A stretch of 46,152 nucleotides of DNA, from positions 1 through 46,152 of the forward strand of contig NZ_JAEEAP010000017.1 of the NCBI RefSeq assembly GCF_016103465.1, in the 5' to 3' direction. Source of the DNA: Streptomyces sabulosicollis. GTDB taxonomy: Bacteria > Actinomycetota > Actinomycetes > Streptomycetales > Streptomycetaceae. Shown here piece after piece: positions 25,827 to 33,980 of this stretch (its first letter is position 1; each line of letters opens with the position of its first letter). The notes under the pieces are model-generated. The model saw only the letters and a program-made list of their open reading frames with translations, searched no databases and was not told the origin of the DNA. The position numbers and the translations under genes were made by a program.

Positions 25827-25850
25827 CGCGTCGTGGCGGCCCTCGGCGCG

Positions 25851-27032
25851 CTAGGCCGCCGTCGTCGTACGGCTGCGGGCCTGTTCGGCGGGGTCCTTAC
25901 GGAAGGCCCAGGCCATCTTCGGCTCCATGGCGAAGCGGAAGGCACGCTGGACGGGAGGAGTGCACAGCACGGTGACCACGCCGGCGGCGATGATCGTGAC
26001 CGCGATCTCGCCCAGCGGGGTGTGCAGCCACTGGTACGTGTCGAACCAGCCCCAGAAGCGGGAGCCCTTGGCCAGGAAGCCGTGCAGCAGATAGCCGTAC
26101 AGCGTCCCGGCGCCCAGCACGGTGAACCACATGTGGCGCCGCGGCACCCAGGCGAAGAAGCAGCTGACGAGCACGACCGAGCAGCCGAAGAGGGCGAGCG
26201 TCATCACCGGGCCGGTCCACGGCGGAGCGCCCAGCTCCTGGACGCTGTCGCGGTGGTAGAACCACGCCGAGCTCATCCGCGGCGCCGCCCAGTAGGCGAA
26301 CACGAAGGCACACGCGAAGATCGGCACCGACGCGATCCGCACCGAGCGGCGGCGGATCATCTGGAAGTGCTCGGGCTTCATGCACAGGCCGAGGACGAAG
26401 AACGGCAGGAACTGCAGCAGCCGCTGCATGTCCAGGTCGTCGCCGATGTCGGGCGAGACCGCCGCGAGCGTGGCGACGGCGAGCGCGAGCGGGATCGGCC
26501 AGCGCACCAGCTTCCAGATCGGAGTGGACAGCCGCCATACGAACAGCGCGATCAGGAACCAGGTGAGGTACCAGGGGTCCAGCAGGCTGAAGTCGTACGT
26601 CGGGTCGTCGTCCGCCCAGCGCTTGAACAGCGTGTACGCGACCTCGAAGATCACATAGGGCACCGCTACGCCGGTGATCAGGCGCTTGAGCCGGTCCGGC
26701 CGCATGTCGAAGCTGCGCGAGAAGTAGCCGGAGATCAGGATGAACGCCGGCATGTGGAAGGTGTACACGACCATGTACAGCGCTTCCGCGGTGCGACTGC
26801 TGTCGGTGAGCGGCTCCCAGGAGTGGGCCATCGCGACCAGCACGATCGCGAGGTACTTCGCGTTGTCGAAGAACGCGTCCCGCTGTTTGGGCTTCTGCCC
26901 GGCGGGGGAGGCGGCGGGCGGGGTGGTCGCCTGCTGCCCTGGTTCGTCGGCCCGCGGCGAGGGGGGAGTGGGCGCCGCCTCCTGGGGGAGCGGGGTCCGC
27001 TGATAACCGTGCGGGCGCAGGGAGTTGGTCAC
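25851..27032 (-). CDS. acyltransferase 3 family membrane protein
   Basis: Predicted 393-residue integral membrane acyltransferase with about 10 helices. The first helix holds DNAKYLAIVLVAMAHSWEPL, with the conserved His of the family, and FHMPAFILISGYFSR is the typical second motif. The N-terminal 70 residues are a Pro/Ala/Gln-rich cytoplasmic extension. I prefer the GTG at 27030-27032, preceded by GGGAGG, over the longer frame from 27242. Members transfer acyl groups to sugars or other acceptors of the envelope; the acceptor here is unknown. The ribosome binding site lies inside a stable hairpin. Confidence 0.85.
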   Translation of the reverse strand: MTNSLRPHGYQRTPLPQEAAPTPPSPRADEPGQQATTPPAASPAGQKPKQRDAFFDNAKYLAIVLVAMAHSWEPLTDSSRTAEALYMVVYTFHMPAFILISGYFSRSFDMRPDRLKRLITGVAVPYVIFEVAYTLFKRWADDDPTYDFSLLDPWYLTWFLIALFVWRLSTPIWKLVRWPIPLALAVATLAAVSPDIGDDLDMQRLLQFLPFFVLGLCMKPEHFQMIRRRSVRIASVPIFACAFVFAYWAAPRMSSAWFYHRDSVQELGAPPWTGPVMTLALFGCSVVLVSCFFAWVPRRHMWFTVLGAGTLYGYLLHGFLAKGSRFWGWFDTYQWLHTPLGEIAVTIIAAGVVTVLCTPPVQRAFRFAMEPKMAWAFRKDPAEQARSRTTTAA

Positions 27033-27037
27033 AGGCC

Positions 27038-27059
27038 CTCCCACCAGGAACTGGGGGAG
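27038..27059 (-). promoter_or_regulatory. hairpin covering the ribosome binding site of the acyltransferase gene
   Basis: In the minus-strand RNA CTCCCCCAG pairs with CTGGTGGGAG around a 3-nt loop with one bulged base. The GGGAGG binding site (27037-27042) lies almost entirely in the 3' arm, so translation could be limited unless the stem is opened. Confidence 0.5.
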
Positions 27060-27195
27060 AGCACCCGGGACCTCACTGCGCGTGGGGGAGTCATGGCAGC
27101 GTGAAACATCTGAGGCACGATAGCGCTGAAACCTGTATTGCGTAAAACCTCGTTCAGTTTGCTTTCCGTTCACGGTCTCCGTATCGCGGCCGATA

Positions 27196-27226
27196 GTCGA
27201 CCCCCGATAAGCGACCGTGGGTCGAC
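27196..27226. promoter_or_regulatory. inverted repeat in the acyltransferase upstream region
   Basis: GTCGACCC (27196-27203) and GGGTCGAC (27219-27226) form a perfect 8-bp inverted repeat with a 15-bp spacer. It lies 164 bp upstream of the acyltransferase start. Possible operator or RNA hairpin. Confidence 0.4.
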
Positions 27227-27294
27227 AAAGCGATGCGATCATTCGATATCCGGGCGCAGACTGTCCGTTCTGATGGCTTTCATCCCGCTTAATT

Positions 27295-27308
27295 GGGGCA
27301 TATGCCCC
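27295..27308. promoter_or_regulatory. 14-bp perfect palindrome
   Basis: GGGGCATATGCCCC reads the same on both strands. It lies midway in the 615-bp non-coding region 27033-27647 between the divergent acyltransferase and small membrane-protein genes. Confidence 0.4.
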
Positions 27309-27373
27309 GCAGGGGGCTCTGGCGGAATGTCTGATTCATTGATGTTTTGTCACCCTGTCGAGTGACCGCCGAG

Positions 27374-27420
27374 TGAATTCCGAATTCCTGCCCGAGATCA
27401 TCCGGGGTGATCGGAATTCA
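27374..27420. promoter_or_regulatory. 10-bp inverted repeat with 27-bp spacer
   Basis: TGAATTCCGA (27374-27383) and TCGGAATTCA (27411-27420) are perfect complements, AT-rich against the local background. GATCA/TGATC arms inside the spacer overlap the right arm. The region upstream of the small membrane-protein gene has no other gene. Confidence 0.4.
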
Positions 27421-27647
27421 TCGATCGGGCGGCTCGCCGAGTTGTGGGGAGCATCACCCGTGGCCCTTTGAATGAACGGTTACCGGACGGGTACCGGAGG
27501 GGTGGGTGTCGTGTGCACATGTGACCGTTTATCGCTCCACCCCACTGCTGAGCGGGGGGAGTTGATGGCACGATGGTGGCTGCGGGGGTGTGCGGGGTCG
27601 CGTGCTTCCGGGGCCTGTGAGACGTGTGCGACCGAGGGTGGGATGTT

Positions 27648-27842
27648 GTGGCCATTTCCCTGTCATTGGTACTGCTGGTGGGCATCATCCTGGTGTTCAT
27701 GATCCGCAATGGCCGGGTCAAGTGGGGACCGGCCCTGGTCGCGATCCTCTTCGGGTTCCTGCTCGCCTCGTCCAACGTCGCGCCGGACATCCAGAAGTTC
27801 CTCGACTCGGCCGCCGAGGCCATTGGCGACATCAACCCCTGA
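27648..27842 (+). CDS. small hypothetical membrane protein
   Basis: Short gene of 64 codons. The GTG at 27648 follows GAGGGTGGGA and gives MAISLSLVLLVGIILVFMIR, a clear first membrane helix. A second helix is VKWGPALVAILFGFLLASS, followed by a short acidic tail (APDIQKFLDSAAEAIGDINP). Synteny in Streptomyces and the signal-like hydrophobic layout support a real gene. I do not recognise its function. It lies before tRNA-Gly, which is on the other strand. Confidence 0.75.
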   Translation: MAISLSLVLLVGIILVFMIRNGRVKWGPALVAILFGFLLASSNVAPDIQKFLDSAAEAIGDINP

Positions 27843-27931
27843 TCACCGACCCCTGACATCCACTTCTGAGGCATTCGCCCCCCGCGGCACGGGGGCGGAT
27901 GCCCGGACGCGCGCGCGTGCGCAAAAGCGAA

Positions 27932-27965
27932 CGGCCCGGCCCGGGGAACTCCCCGGGCCGGGCCG
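27932..27965 (-). terminator. terminator of tRNA-Gly
   Basis: A 15-bp perfect stem (CGGCCCGGCCCGGGG at 27932-27946 with 27951-27965), four-base loop, seven bases beyond the tRNA 3' end. The minus strand continues TTCGCTTTTGC. Confidence 0.85.
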
Positions 27966-27972
27966 AAAGCCG

Positions 27973-28046
27973 TGGAGCGGGCGACGGGAATCGAACCCGC
28001 GTAGCCAGTTTGGAAGACTGGGGCTCTACCATTGAGCTACGCCCGC
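27973..28046 (-). tRNA. tRNA-Gly (TCC)
   Basis: A 74-nt cloverleaf with encoded CCA. The acceptor stem is GCGGGCG/CGCCCGC, the D arm is GCTCAATGGTAGAGC, the anticodon loop CTTCCAA has anticodon TCC, and the T loop is TTCGATT. It reads GGA codons. Confidence 0.97.
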
Positions 28047-28225
28047 GCACGCCGCGTACACGGATGCACCGGTCTCCCGGACACCTCCGCCCGGGCGTGA
28101 TCACCCGGATCGCGGCACGGCATGCATCGTAGCGGTTCTCCACCGCTCCCCGCACACCCTTGCCCACCAGTCGAATAACCGGCAGCCGGGGCGTCCGCGG
28201 GCATGTACCCTACGTGTCGCACCGA

Positions 28226-28302
28226 CGGGGTGTGGCGCAGCTTGGTAGCGCGTCCGCTTTGGGAGCGGAAGGTCGTCGGTTCGAATCCGGCCACCCCGAC
28301 CA
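28226..28302 (+). tRNA. tRNA-Pro (TGG)
   Basis: A 77-nt cloverleaf with encoded CCA. The acceptor stem is CGGGGTG/CACCCCG, the anticodon loop TTTGGGA has anticodon TGG, and the T loop is TTCGAAT. A TACCCT -10 box lies at 28206-28211. It precedes tig on the same strand. Confidence 0.97.
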
Positions 28303-28323
28303 TCCACAGGCGTCAAGATCGCG

Positions 28324-28360
28324 TTGTGGGGCCCGTCATGCTTGCGGTTACTATGCAAGC
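28324..28360 (+). promoter_or_regulatory. likely tig promoter with overlapping inverted repeat
   Basis: TACTAT (28349-28354) is a good -10 box, with TTGTGG (28324-28329) a possible -35 at wide 19-bp spacing. GCTTGC (28340-28345) and GCAAGC (28355-28360) form an inverted repeat with a 9-bp spacer that brackets the -10. Confidence 0.5.
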
Positions 28361-28456
28361 TGCGTGTCTGTGTCTTTTAACCGGACGCGAATCCGCTGCG
28401 ACGCGACAGCGCACCGCAGCTGAACACCACACGTCAGCCCCCAAGGAGACCGAACC

Positions 28457-29899
28457 GTGAAGAGCGCCGTGGAGAACCTGAACCCGACCCGGGTTCGGCT
28501 CACTGTCGAGGTGCCCTTCGAGGAGCTCAAGCCCAGCCTCGACGCGGCGTACAAGAAGATCAACCAGCAGGTCACGGTGCCTGGGTTCCGCAAGGGCAAG
28601 ATCCCGGCCCGCATCATCGACCAGCGGTTCGGTCGTGGCGCCGTGCTCGAGGAGGCCGTCAACGACGCGCTCCCGAAGTTCTACACCGACGCGGTCAACG
28701 AGGGCGAGCTGAACCCCCTCGGCCAGCCCGAGGTCGACATCACCGAGCTCAAGGACAATGAGCTGCTGACCTTCACCGCCGAGGTGGACATCCGCCCGGC
28801 GATCGAGATCCCGGACTACTCGGGCATCGAGGTCACCGTCGACTCCGTCGAGGTCTCGGACGAGGACATCGACAAGTCCGTCGAGCAGCTGCGGGAGCGC
28901 TTCGCCACCACCACCACGGTGGAGCGCGCCGCCGCCGAGGGTGACATCGTCGTGATCGACCTCGAGGCGAAGGTCGACGGCGAGGTCCTGGAGGACGGCG
29001 TCGCCACCGGCGTCACCTACACCATCGGCTCGGGCGAGCTGCTGGACGGCATCGACGAGGCCGTGACCGGCCTGGAGGCGGGTGGCGAGGCCACCTTCAC
29101 CTCCGAGCTCAAGGGCGGCTCCGCCCAGGGCAAGGAGGCCGAGGTCTCGGTCAAGGTCTCCGAGGTCAAGGCCCGTGAGCTGCCCGAGCTCGACGACGAC
29201 TTCGCCCAGCTGGCCAGCGAGTTCGACACCCTCGAGGAGCTGCGCGGCGACAGCCGCAAGCGCCTGGAGCGGTCGAAGAAGTTCGAGCAGGCCACCCAGG
29301 CCCAGGAGAAGGTGCTGGACGCCCTGCTGGAGCTGGTCGAGGTGCCGATCCCGGAGAAGCTCCTCCAGGACGAGATCAACACCCGTAAGCACAATCTCGA
29401 GCACCACCAGCTCGCCCAGATGGGCCTGAACCTCGACTCGTACCTGCAGATGCAGGACAAGACCGCCGAGGAGTTCGACGCCGAGCTCAAGGAGCAGGCC
29501 GAGAAGGGTATCCGGACCCAGTTCGTCCTCGACGAGCTGGTCAACAAGGAGCAGCTGTCCGTCGGCCAGGAGGAGCTCACCGAGCACCTCATGCGCCGTG
29601 CGCAGTCCTCCGGCATGAGCCCGGACCAGTTCGCCCAGGCCGTGGTCGAGGGCGGCCAGGTGCCGATGCTCGTCGGCGAGGTCGCCCGCGGCAAGGCGCT
29701 GGCCGTGGTGGTCGAGGCCGCCAAGGTCGTCGACGACAAGGGCGAGACCGTCGACCTGGACGACGAGGAGGACGAGACCGGCGAGACGGTCGAGGCCACC
29801 TCCGAGGCCACCGAGGAGCCCGCCCAGGCCGAGGCCGGGGCGGAGGCCGCCGAGGGGCCCGCGGAGTCCCAGGAGAAGCAGGACAAGGCCGAGGGCTGA
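28457..29899 (+). CDS. tig: trigger factor, ribosome-associated chaperone and peptidyl-prolyl isomerase
   Basis: Binds at the ribosome exit tunnel and assists folding of nascent chains. The product has 480 residues. The N-terminal ribosome-binding domain has the signature GFRKGKIP (residues 43-50). The FKBP-type isomerase domain follows at about 155-240 ([15 protein letters not shown] and the [10 protein letters not shown] stretch), then the helical chaperone domain. The C-terminal 45 residues are an acidic, Glu/Ala-rich tail longer than in E. coli, as usual in actinobacteria. The start is GTG with AAGGAGA upstream. It precedes clpP1-clpP2-clpX, from which it is separated by a terminator. Confidence 0.97.
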   Translation: MKSAVENLNPTRVRLTVEVPFEELKPSLDAAYKKINQQVTVPGFRKGKIPARIIDQRFGRGAVLEEAVNDALPKFYTDAVNEGELNPLGQPEVDITELKDNELLTFTAEVDIRPAIEIPDYSGIEVTVDSVEVSDEDIDKSVEQLRERFATTTTVERAAAEGDIVVIDLEAKVDGEVLEDGVATGVTYTIGSGELLDGIDEAVTGLEAGGEATFTSELKGGSAQGKEAEVSVKVSEVKARELPELDDDFAQLASEFDTLEELRGDSRKRLERSKKFEQATQAQEKVLDALLELVEVPIPEKLLQDEINTRKHNLEHHQLAQMGLNLDSYLQMQDKTAEEFDAELKEQAEKGIRTQFVLDELVNKEQLSVGQEELTEHLMRRAQSSGMSPDQFAQAVVEGGQVPMLVGEVARGKALAVVVEAAKVVDDKGETVDLDDEEDETGETVEATSEATEEPAQAEAGAEAAEGPAESQEKQDKAEG

Positions 29900-29922
29900 T
29901 CCCGGCCCGCTCCACAGCCCGT

Positions 29923-29964
29923 ACGAACGGGCCCGAACGTCTGCACGCGTCCGGGCCCGTTCGT
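29923..29964 (+). terminator. tig terminator
   Basis: Perfect 13-bp stem: ACGAACGGGCCCG (29923-29935) pairs with 29952-29964; starts 24 bases after the tig stop codon. Confidence 0.85.
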
Positions 29965-29996
29965 GTTCCGCGGCACCGGTCCGGCGGCGGGACATG

Positions 29997-30010
29997 CGCT
30001 CAGAGCGAAC
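29997..30010 (+). promoter_or_regulatory. ClgR-like box upstream of clpP1
   Basis: CGCTCAGAGCGAAC fits the core CGCYNANRGCGWWS recalled for the Clp regulator ClgR. A -10-like TAGGGT lies at 30049-30054, which would put the box around -55, an activator position. ClgR is known to activate clpP1P2 in Streptomyces; the assignment of this site is inference. Confidence 0.55.
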
Positions 30011-30177
30011 AGTTCCTGATGCGGGATGGCGCCCGCCGACCAGCGCGTTAGGGTCCGTAGATACGAGGGCAGGGGAGTCTCGCGAGCCCGCCGGGGCCAC
30101 ACCGGCGGCAGGACCCCACACCCCAGAAGAAGACGCTGAGACGGCCAGTACGCCGTCAGAGACGAGCAGGTGGATAC

Positions 30178-30792
30178 GTGACGAATACGATGCCTTCCGC
30201 CGCCGGCGAGCCGACCGTCGGTGGCCTCGGCGACCAGGTCTACAACCGGCTGCTCGGCGAGCGGATCATCTTCCTCGGCCAGCCGGTCGACGACGACATC
30301 GCCAACAAGATCACGGCTCAGCTGCTCCTGCTCGCCGCCGATCCGGACAAGGACATTTACCTCTACATCAACTCCCCGGGCGGCTCGATCTCGGCCGGCA
30401 TGGCGATCTACGACACCATGCAGTACATCCAGAACGACGTGGTCACCATCGCCATGGGCCTCGCCGCCTCGATGGGCCAGTTCCTGCTGAGCGCGGGCAC
30501 TCCGGGCAAGCGCTTCGCGCTGCCCAACGCCGAGATCCTGATCCACCAGCCCTCCGCGGGCCTGGCGGGTTCCGCCTCGGACATCAAGATCCACGCCGAG
30601 CGGCTGCTGCACACCAAGAAGCGCATGGCCGAGCTGACCGCCTTCCACACCGGTCAGACGGTTGAGCAGATCGTCCGTGACTCCGACCGCGACCGCTGGT
30701 TCTCCGCCGAGGAGGCCAAGGAGTACGGCCTGGTCGACGACGTCATGACGTCCGCCTCCAGCGTTCCGGGCGGTGGCGGCACCGGGGCCTGA
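30178..30792 (+). CDS. clpP1: ATP-dependent Clp protease proteolytic subunit 1
   Basis: Serine-protease subunit of the cytoplasmic Clp complex, 204 residues. The catalytic triad is Ser98 (LAASMGQ), His123 (ILIHQP) and Asp172 ([11 protein letters not shown]). The motif INSPGGS lies at 65-70. The start is GTG. clpP2 follows on the same strand after about 60 bp, forming the clpP1-clpP2 operon typical of Streptomyces. A ClgR-like box lies about 170 bp upstream. Confidence 0.96.
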   Translation: MTNTMPSAAGEPTVGGLGDQVYNRLLGERIIFLGQPVDDDIANKITAQLLLLAADPDKDIYLYINSPGGSISAGMAIYDTMQYIQNDVVTIAMGLAASMGQFLLSAGTPGKRFALPNAEILIHQPSAGLAGSASDIKIHAERLLHTKKRMAELTAFHTGQTVEQIVRDSDRDRWFSAEEAKEYGLVDDVMTSASSVPGGGGTGA

Positions 30793-30853
30793 GGCCCGCC
30801 GTCCCGTAGCCGACCTCCAGCCCCCAGATCGCCACAGGATGGTGAAGACCCAG

Positions 30854-31510
30854 ATGAGCAACTTCCCCGGCAGCGGCCTGTACACCGGCCCGATGGCCGA
30901 ATCCCGCTATGTCGTTCCGCGTTTCGTCGAGCGCACCTCCCAGGGCATCCGCGAGTACGACCCGTACGCCAAGCTCTTCGAAGAGCGCGTGATCTTCCTG
31001 GGCGTCCAGATCGACGACGCCTCGGCCAACGACGTCATGGCGCAGCTGCTGTGCCTGGAGTCGATGGACCCGGACCGCGACATTTCGGTCTACATCAACT
31101 CGCCCGGCGGCTCGTTCACCGCGCTGACCGCCATCTACGACACGATGCAGTTCGTCAAGCCCGACATCCAGACGGTGTGCATGGGCCAGGCGGCGTCCGC
31201 CGCGGCCGTGCTGCTCGCCGCCGGTACGCCGGGCAAGCGGATGGCCCTGCCCAATGCCCGGGTGCTGATCCACCAGCCGTACAGTGAGACCGGGCGCGGT
31301 CAGGTCTCCGACCTGGAGATCGCGGCCAACGAGATCCTGCGGATGCGCTCGCAGCTCGAGGAGATGCTGGCCAAGCACTCCACCACGCCCATCGAGAAGA
31401 TCCGCGACGACATCGAGCGGGACAAGATCCTTACGGCGGAGGAGTCCCTGTCGTACGGTCTTATCGACCAGATCGTGTCCACCCGTAAGACCTCGGTCGG
31501 TCTCGGCTGA
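30854..31510 (+). CDS. clpP2: ATP-dependent Clp protease proteolytic subunit 2
   Basis: Second Clp serine-protease subunit, 218 residues from the chosen start. Triad: Ser115 (GQAASAAA), His140 (VLIHQP), Asp190 ([10 protein letters not shown]). I prefer the ATG at 30854 ([13 protein letters not shown]) because GGTGAAG lies six bases before it. The ATG at 30839 is in frame and adds five residues, but has only AGG directly against it. ClpP2 probably forms a mixed tetradecamer with ClpP1. Confidence 0.95.
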   Translation: MSNFPGSGLYTGPMAESRYVVPRFVERTSQGIREYDPYAKLFEERVIFLGVQIDDASANDVMAQLLCLESMDPDRDISVYINSPGGSFTALTAIYDTMQFVKPDIQTVCMGQAASAAAVLLAAGTPGKRMALPNARVLIHQPYSETGRGQVSDLEIAANEILRMRSQLEEMLAKHSTTPIEKIRDDIERDKILTAEESLSYGLIDQIVSTRKTSVGLG

Positions 31511-31526
31511 ATCTTCGGTGGAAACA

Positions 31527-31557
31527 CCCCCCTTGGACCGAGTAGGCCCAAGGGGGG
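31527..31557 (+). terminator. hairpin between clpP2 and clpX
   Basis: CCCCCCTTGG (31527-31536) pairs perfectly with 31548-31557 around an 11-nt loop, 16 bases after the clpP2 stop codon. No T-run follows, so it may only attenuate reading into clpX, which starts 180 bp after clpP2. Confidence 0.6.
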
Positions 31558-31690
31558 CCCGAACCGGGGGCCCGGCAAGGTACCGTCGTAGAGGGCTGGG
31601 GGCCCGGCCCACGGAAAAGAAGCAGAAAGCGCAGCGCAAGCACCCGGTTCCGCGGAGCAAAGCGGATCCAAGGCGAAGGGGAAGCACCTC

Positions 31691-32977
31691 GTGGCACGCA
31701 TCGGTGACGGCGGCGACCTGCTCAAGTGCTCGTTCTGCGGGAAGAGCCAGAAGCAGGTGAAGAAGCTCATCGCGGGCCCGGGTGTGTACATCTGCGATGA
31801 ATGCATCGATCTCTGCAACGAGATCATCGAGGAGGAGCTCGCCGAGACCTCCGAAGTGCGCTGGGAGGAACTCCCCAAGCCGCGCGAGATCTACGAATTC
31901 CTCGAGGGCTATGTGGTCGGCCAGGAGGCCGCCAAGAAGGCCCTCTCGGTCGCCGTCTACAACCACTACAAGCGGGTCCAGGCGGGCGAGAACGGCGGCC
32001 ACAACCGCGACGACGGCATCGAGTTGGCCAAGTCCAACATCCTGCTGCTCGGCCCCACCGGCTCCGGCAAGACCCTGCTCGCGCAGACCCTCGCGCGGAT
32101 GCTCAACGTCCCCTTCGCCATCGCCGACGCCACCGCGCTTACCGAGGCGGGCTATGTCGGCGAGGACGTGGAGAACATCCTCCTCAAGCTGATCCAGGCC
32201 GCCGACTACGACGTCAAGAAGGCCGAGACGGGCATCATCTACATCGACGAGATCGACAAGGTGGCCCGCAAGAGCGAGAACCCCTCGATCACCCGCGATG
32301 TGTCCGGCGAGGGCGTTCAGCAGGCGCTGCTGAAGATCCTGGAAGGGACCACGGCGTCGGTTCCGCCGCAGGGCGGCCGGAAACACCCGCATCAGGAGTT
32401 CATCCAGATCGACACCACGAACGTGCTGTTCATCGTGGGCGGCGCCTTCGCCGGTCTGGAGAAGATCATCGAGGCGCGGGCGGGTGCCAAGGGCATCGGG
32501 TTCGGCGCCACGATCCGGTCCAAGCGCGAGATCGAGGCGAGCGACCAGTTCCAGGAGGTCATGCCCGAGGACCTGGTGAAGTTCGGGATGATCCCGGAAT
32601 TCATCGGCCGTCTCCCGGTCATCACCTCCGTTCACAACCTCGACCGCGAGGCGCTGCTGCAGATCCTCGTCGAGCCGCGGAACGCTCTGGTGAAGCAGTA
32701 CCAGCGGCTGTTCGAACTCGACGGGGTGGAGCTGGACTTCGACCGCCCGGCCCTGGAGGCCATCGCCGACCAGGCGATCCTGCGCGGCACCGGGGCCCGG
32801 GGCCTGCGCGCGATCATCGAGGAGGTGCTGATGTCGGCGATGTACGAGGTGCCCTCCCGCAAGGACGTGGCCCGGGTCGTCATCACCGAGGACGTCGTGC
32901 ACTCCAATGTGAACCCCACGCTGGTGCCGCGCACCCGCGGCACCGAGCCGGGCGAGCGGCACGAGAAGAGCGCATAG
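31691..32977 (+). CDS. clpX: ClpX ATPase, unfoldase of the Clp protease
   Basis: AAA+ unfoldase that feeds substrates to ClpP; 428 residues. The zinc-binding domain has Cys13, Cys16, Cys35 and Cys38 (CSFC...CDEC). Walker A GPTGSGKT is at 121-128, the pore loop GYVGED at 154-159 and Walker B IIYIDEID at 182-189. IGFG in the ClpP-docking loop is present. The start is GTG (31691) giving [16 protein letters not shown]. It follows clpP2 after an intergenic hairpin and ends at a strong terminator. Confidence 0.97.
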   Translation: MARIGDGGDLLKCSFCGKSQKQVKKLIAGPGVYICDECIDLCNEIIEEELAETSEVRWEELPKPREIYEFLEGYVVGQEAAKKALSVAVYNHYKRVQAGENGGHNRDDGIELAKSNILLLGPTGSGKTLLAQTLARMLNVPFAIADATALTEAGYVGEDVENILLKLIQAADYDVKKAETGIIYIDEIDKVARKSENPSITRDVSGEGVQQALLKILEGTTASVPPQGGRKHPHQEFIQIDTTNVLFIVGGAFAGLEKIIEARAGAKGIGFGATIRSKREIEASDQFQEVMPEDLVKFGMIPEFIGRLPVITSVHNLDREALLQILVEPRNALVKQYQRLFELDGVELDFDRPALEAIADQAILRGTGARGLRAIIEEVLMSAMYEVPSRKDVARVVITEDVVHSNVNPTLVPRTRGTEPGERHEKSA

Positions 32978-33014
32978 CCGTTCCGGGGCGCGTAGCCGCC
33001 CCGCTGAGAGCGTA

Positions 33015-33048
33015 CGAAGAGGGCCCCGGTCCCCCGGGGCCCTCTTCG
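33015..33048. terminator. bidirectional terminator between clpX and the paralog operon
   Basis: A 15-bp perfect stem (CGAAGAGGGCCCCGG at 33015-33029 with 33034-33048, loop TCCC) lies between two convergent transcription units. Confidence 0.88.
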
Positions 33049-33082
33049 TGTCGTACGCGCCCTGCGGCCGCTTCACGGCGGT

Positions 33083-33922
33083 TCAGGCCGGCTTGCGGGT
33101 CTCCTGGTAGATGCCCGCGGTCACCTTGGCGAAGGACTCCATGTCGGCGTCGGACAGCGAGGTGTTCTCCGCGTTGACGTCGAGCACCATCGCCGCGTCC
33201 GTCTCCTCCGCCCAGACGCAGGCCGGGGCGTAGATCCGGTCGTAGAGCCTGACCACCTCGCACTCCACCGACGGGCCGTCAGCGCCCTCCGGCCGGAACC
33301 GCTTGCGCTTCCGCTCCACCGTGGGGGAGCCGTCGCCGCCCGCGAAGCCCTTGAACATCTCGTCGCGGACCGTGTCCGGGTCGCTGATGTCGCCGTACAT
33401 GCCGGAGAAGGCGAGCCCCGAGTTGTCGTCGTCCGACCGCTTGTACTGGGCCAGGACCGAGGTCGCGCCCTCGGGCATGCTGCCCTGCACGCTGGTGCCC
33501 TCGTTGTCGAGGTCGTCCGTGCCCTTGTCCAGCGTGTAGGTGCCGTCGTCGAGCGTCTTGGGGGTGACCAGCTTCATCGCCTTCGGGCCTTCGTCGCCGC
33601 CCGACAGCACCACGGCGCCGGTGACGATCGCGCCCACCACCACGAGCCCGGCCACCGTCACCGCGATGATCTTGGTGCGGTTGCCGCCCCCGCCGGCCGC
33701 GGGCGGCGCGGGGTAGGGCGGCTGGCCGTAGGGACCCGCCTGCTGCGGGTAGCCGTAGCCCTGCGGGGGATGCGCCTGCGGATAGCCGTAACCCGGCGCC
33801 TGCGCGTACGGGTTGGGCTCCGCGGGCTGCTGCCCCCCGCCGTACGGATTGGGCTGGGCGCCCCCGTACGGGCCGGGTCCGCCGCCGTAGGGCCCCGGCG
33901 GCGGTGGCTGGTTGTGGCTCAT
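33083..33922 (-). CDS. membrane protein with Pro/Tyr/Gly-rich tail (paralog A)
   Basis: Unrecognised protein of 279 residues. The first 80 are low-complexity Pro, Tyr, Gly, Gln and Ala (repeats of the PNPYG, GYGYP, GPYGQP type), then a basic NRTK and one membrane helix (IIAVTVAGLVVVGAIVTGAVV). About 170 residues are exported. Two cysteines (in SVECEVV and PACVWAEE) match those of paralogs B and C, suggesting a disulphide, and a D-PDTV segment aligns with theirs. The start follows GGAGGGG, somewhat far from the ATG. It is last of three paralogs transcribed from 35954 leftward, 58 bp after B. Function unknown. Confidence 0.8.
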   Translation of the reverse strand: MSHNQPPPPGPYGGGPGPYGGAQPNPYGGGQQPAEPNPYAQAPGYGYPQAHPPQGYGYPQQAGPYGQPPYPAPPAAGGGGNRTKIIAVTVAGLVVVGAIVTGAVVLSGGDEGPKAMKLVTPKTLDDGTYTLDKGTDDLDNEGTSVQGSMPEGATSVLAQYKRSDDDNSGLAFSGMYGDISDPDTVRDEMFKGFAGGDGSPTVERKRKRFRPEGADGPSVECEVVRLYDRIYAPACVWAEETDAAMVLDVNAENTSLSDADMESFAKVTAGIYQETRKPA

Positions 33923-33980
33923 GGCTGTGGGGGTCCCCCTCCGGATCGGCTGTGGCCTGTGAACTGGGCGGCCCGCTCGG

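Noticed and set aside
27398-27874. 158-codon minus-strand frame opposite the small membrane protein
   Set aside because: No ribosome binding site or domain; the plus strand carries a clear two-helix membrane protein.
27973-28302. tRNA genes as attachment site of an integrated element
   Set aside because: No integrase, no duplicated tRNA 3' end and no foreign gene block next to either tRNA.
28037-28460. Several 80-90-codon frames across the tRNA genes
   Set aside because: They run through the tRNA cloverleaves and appear only because the tRNA sequences lack stop codons.
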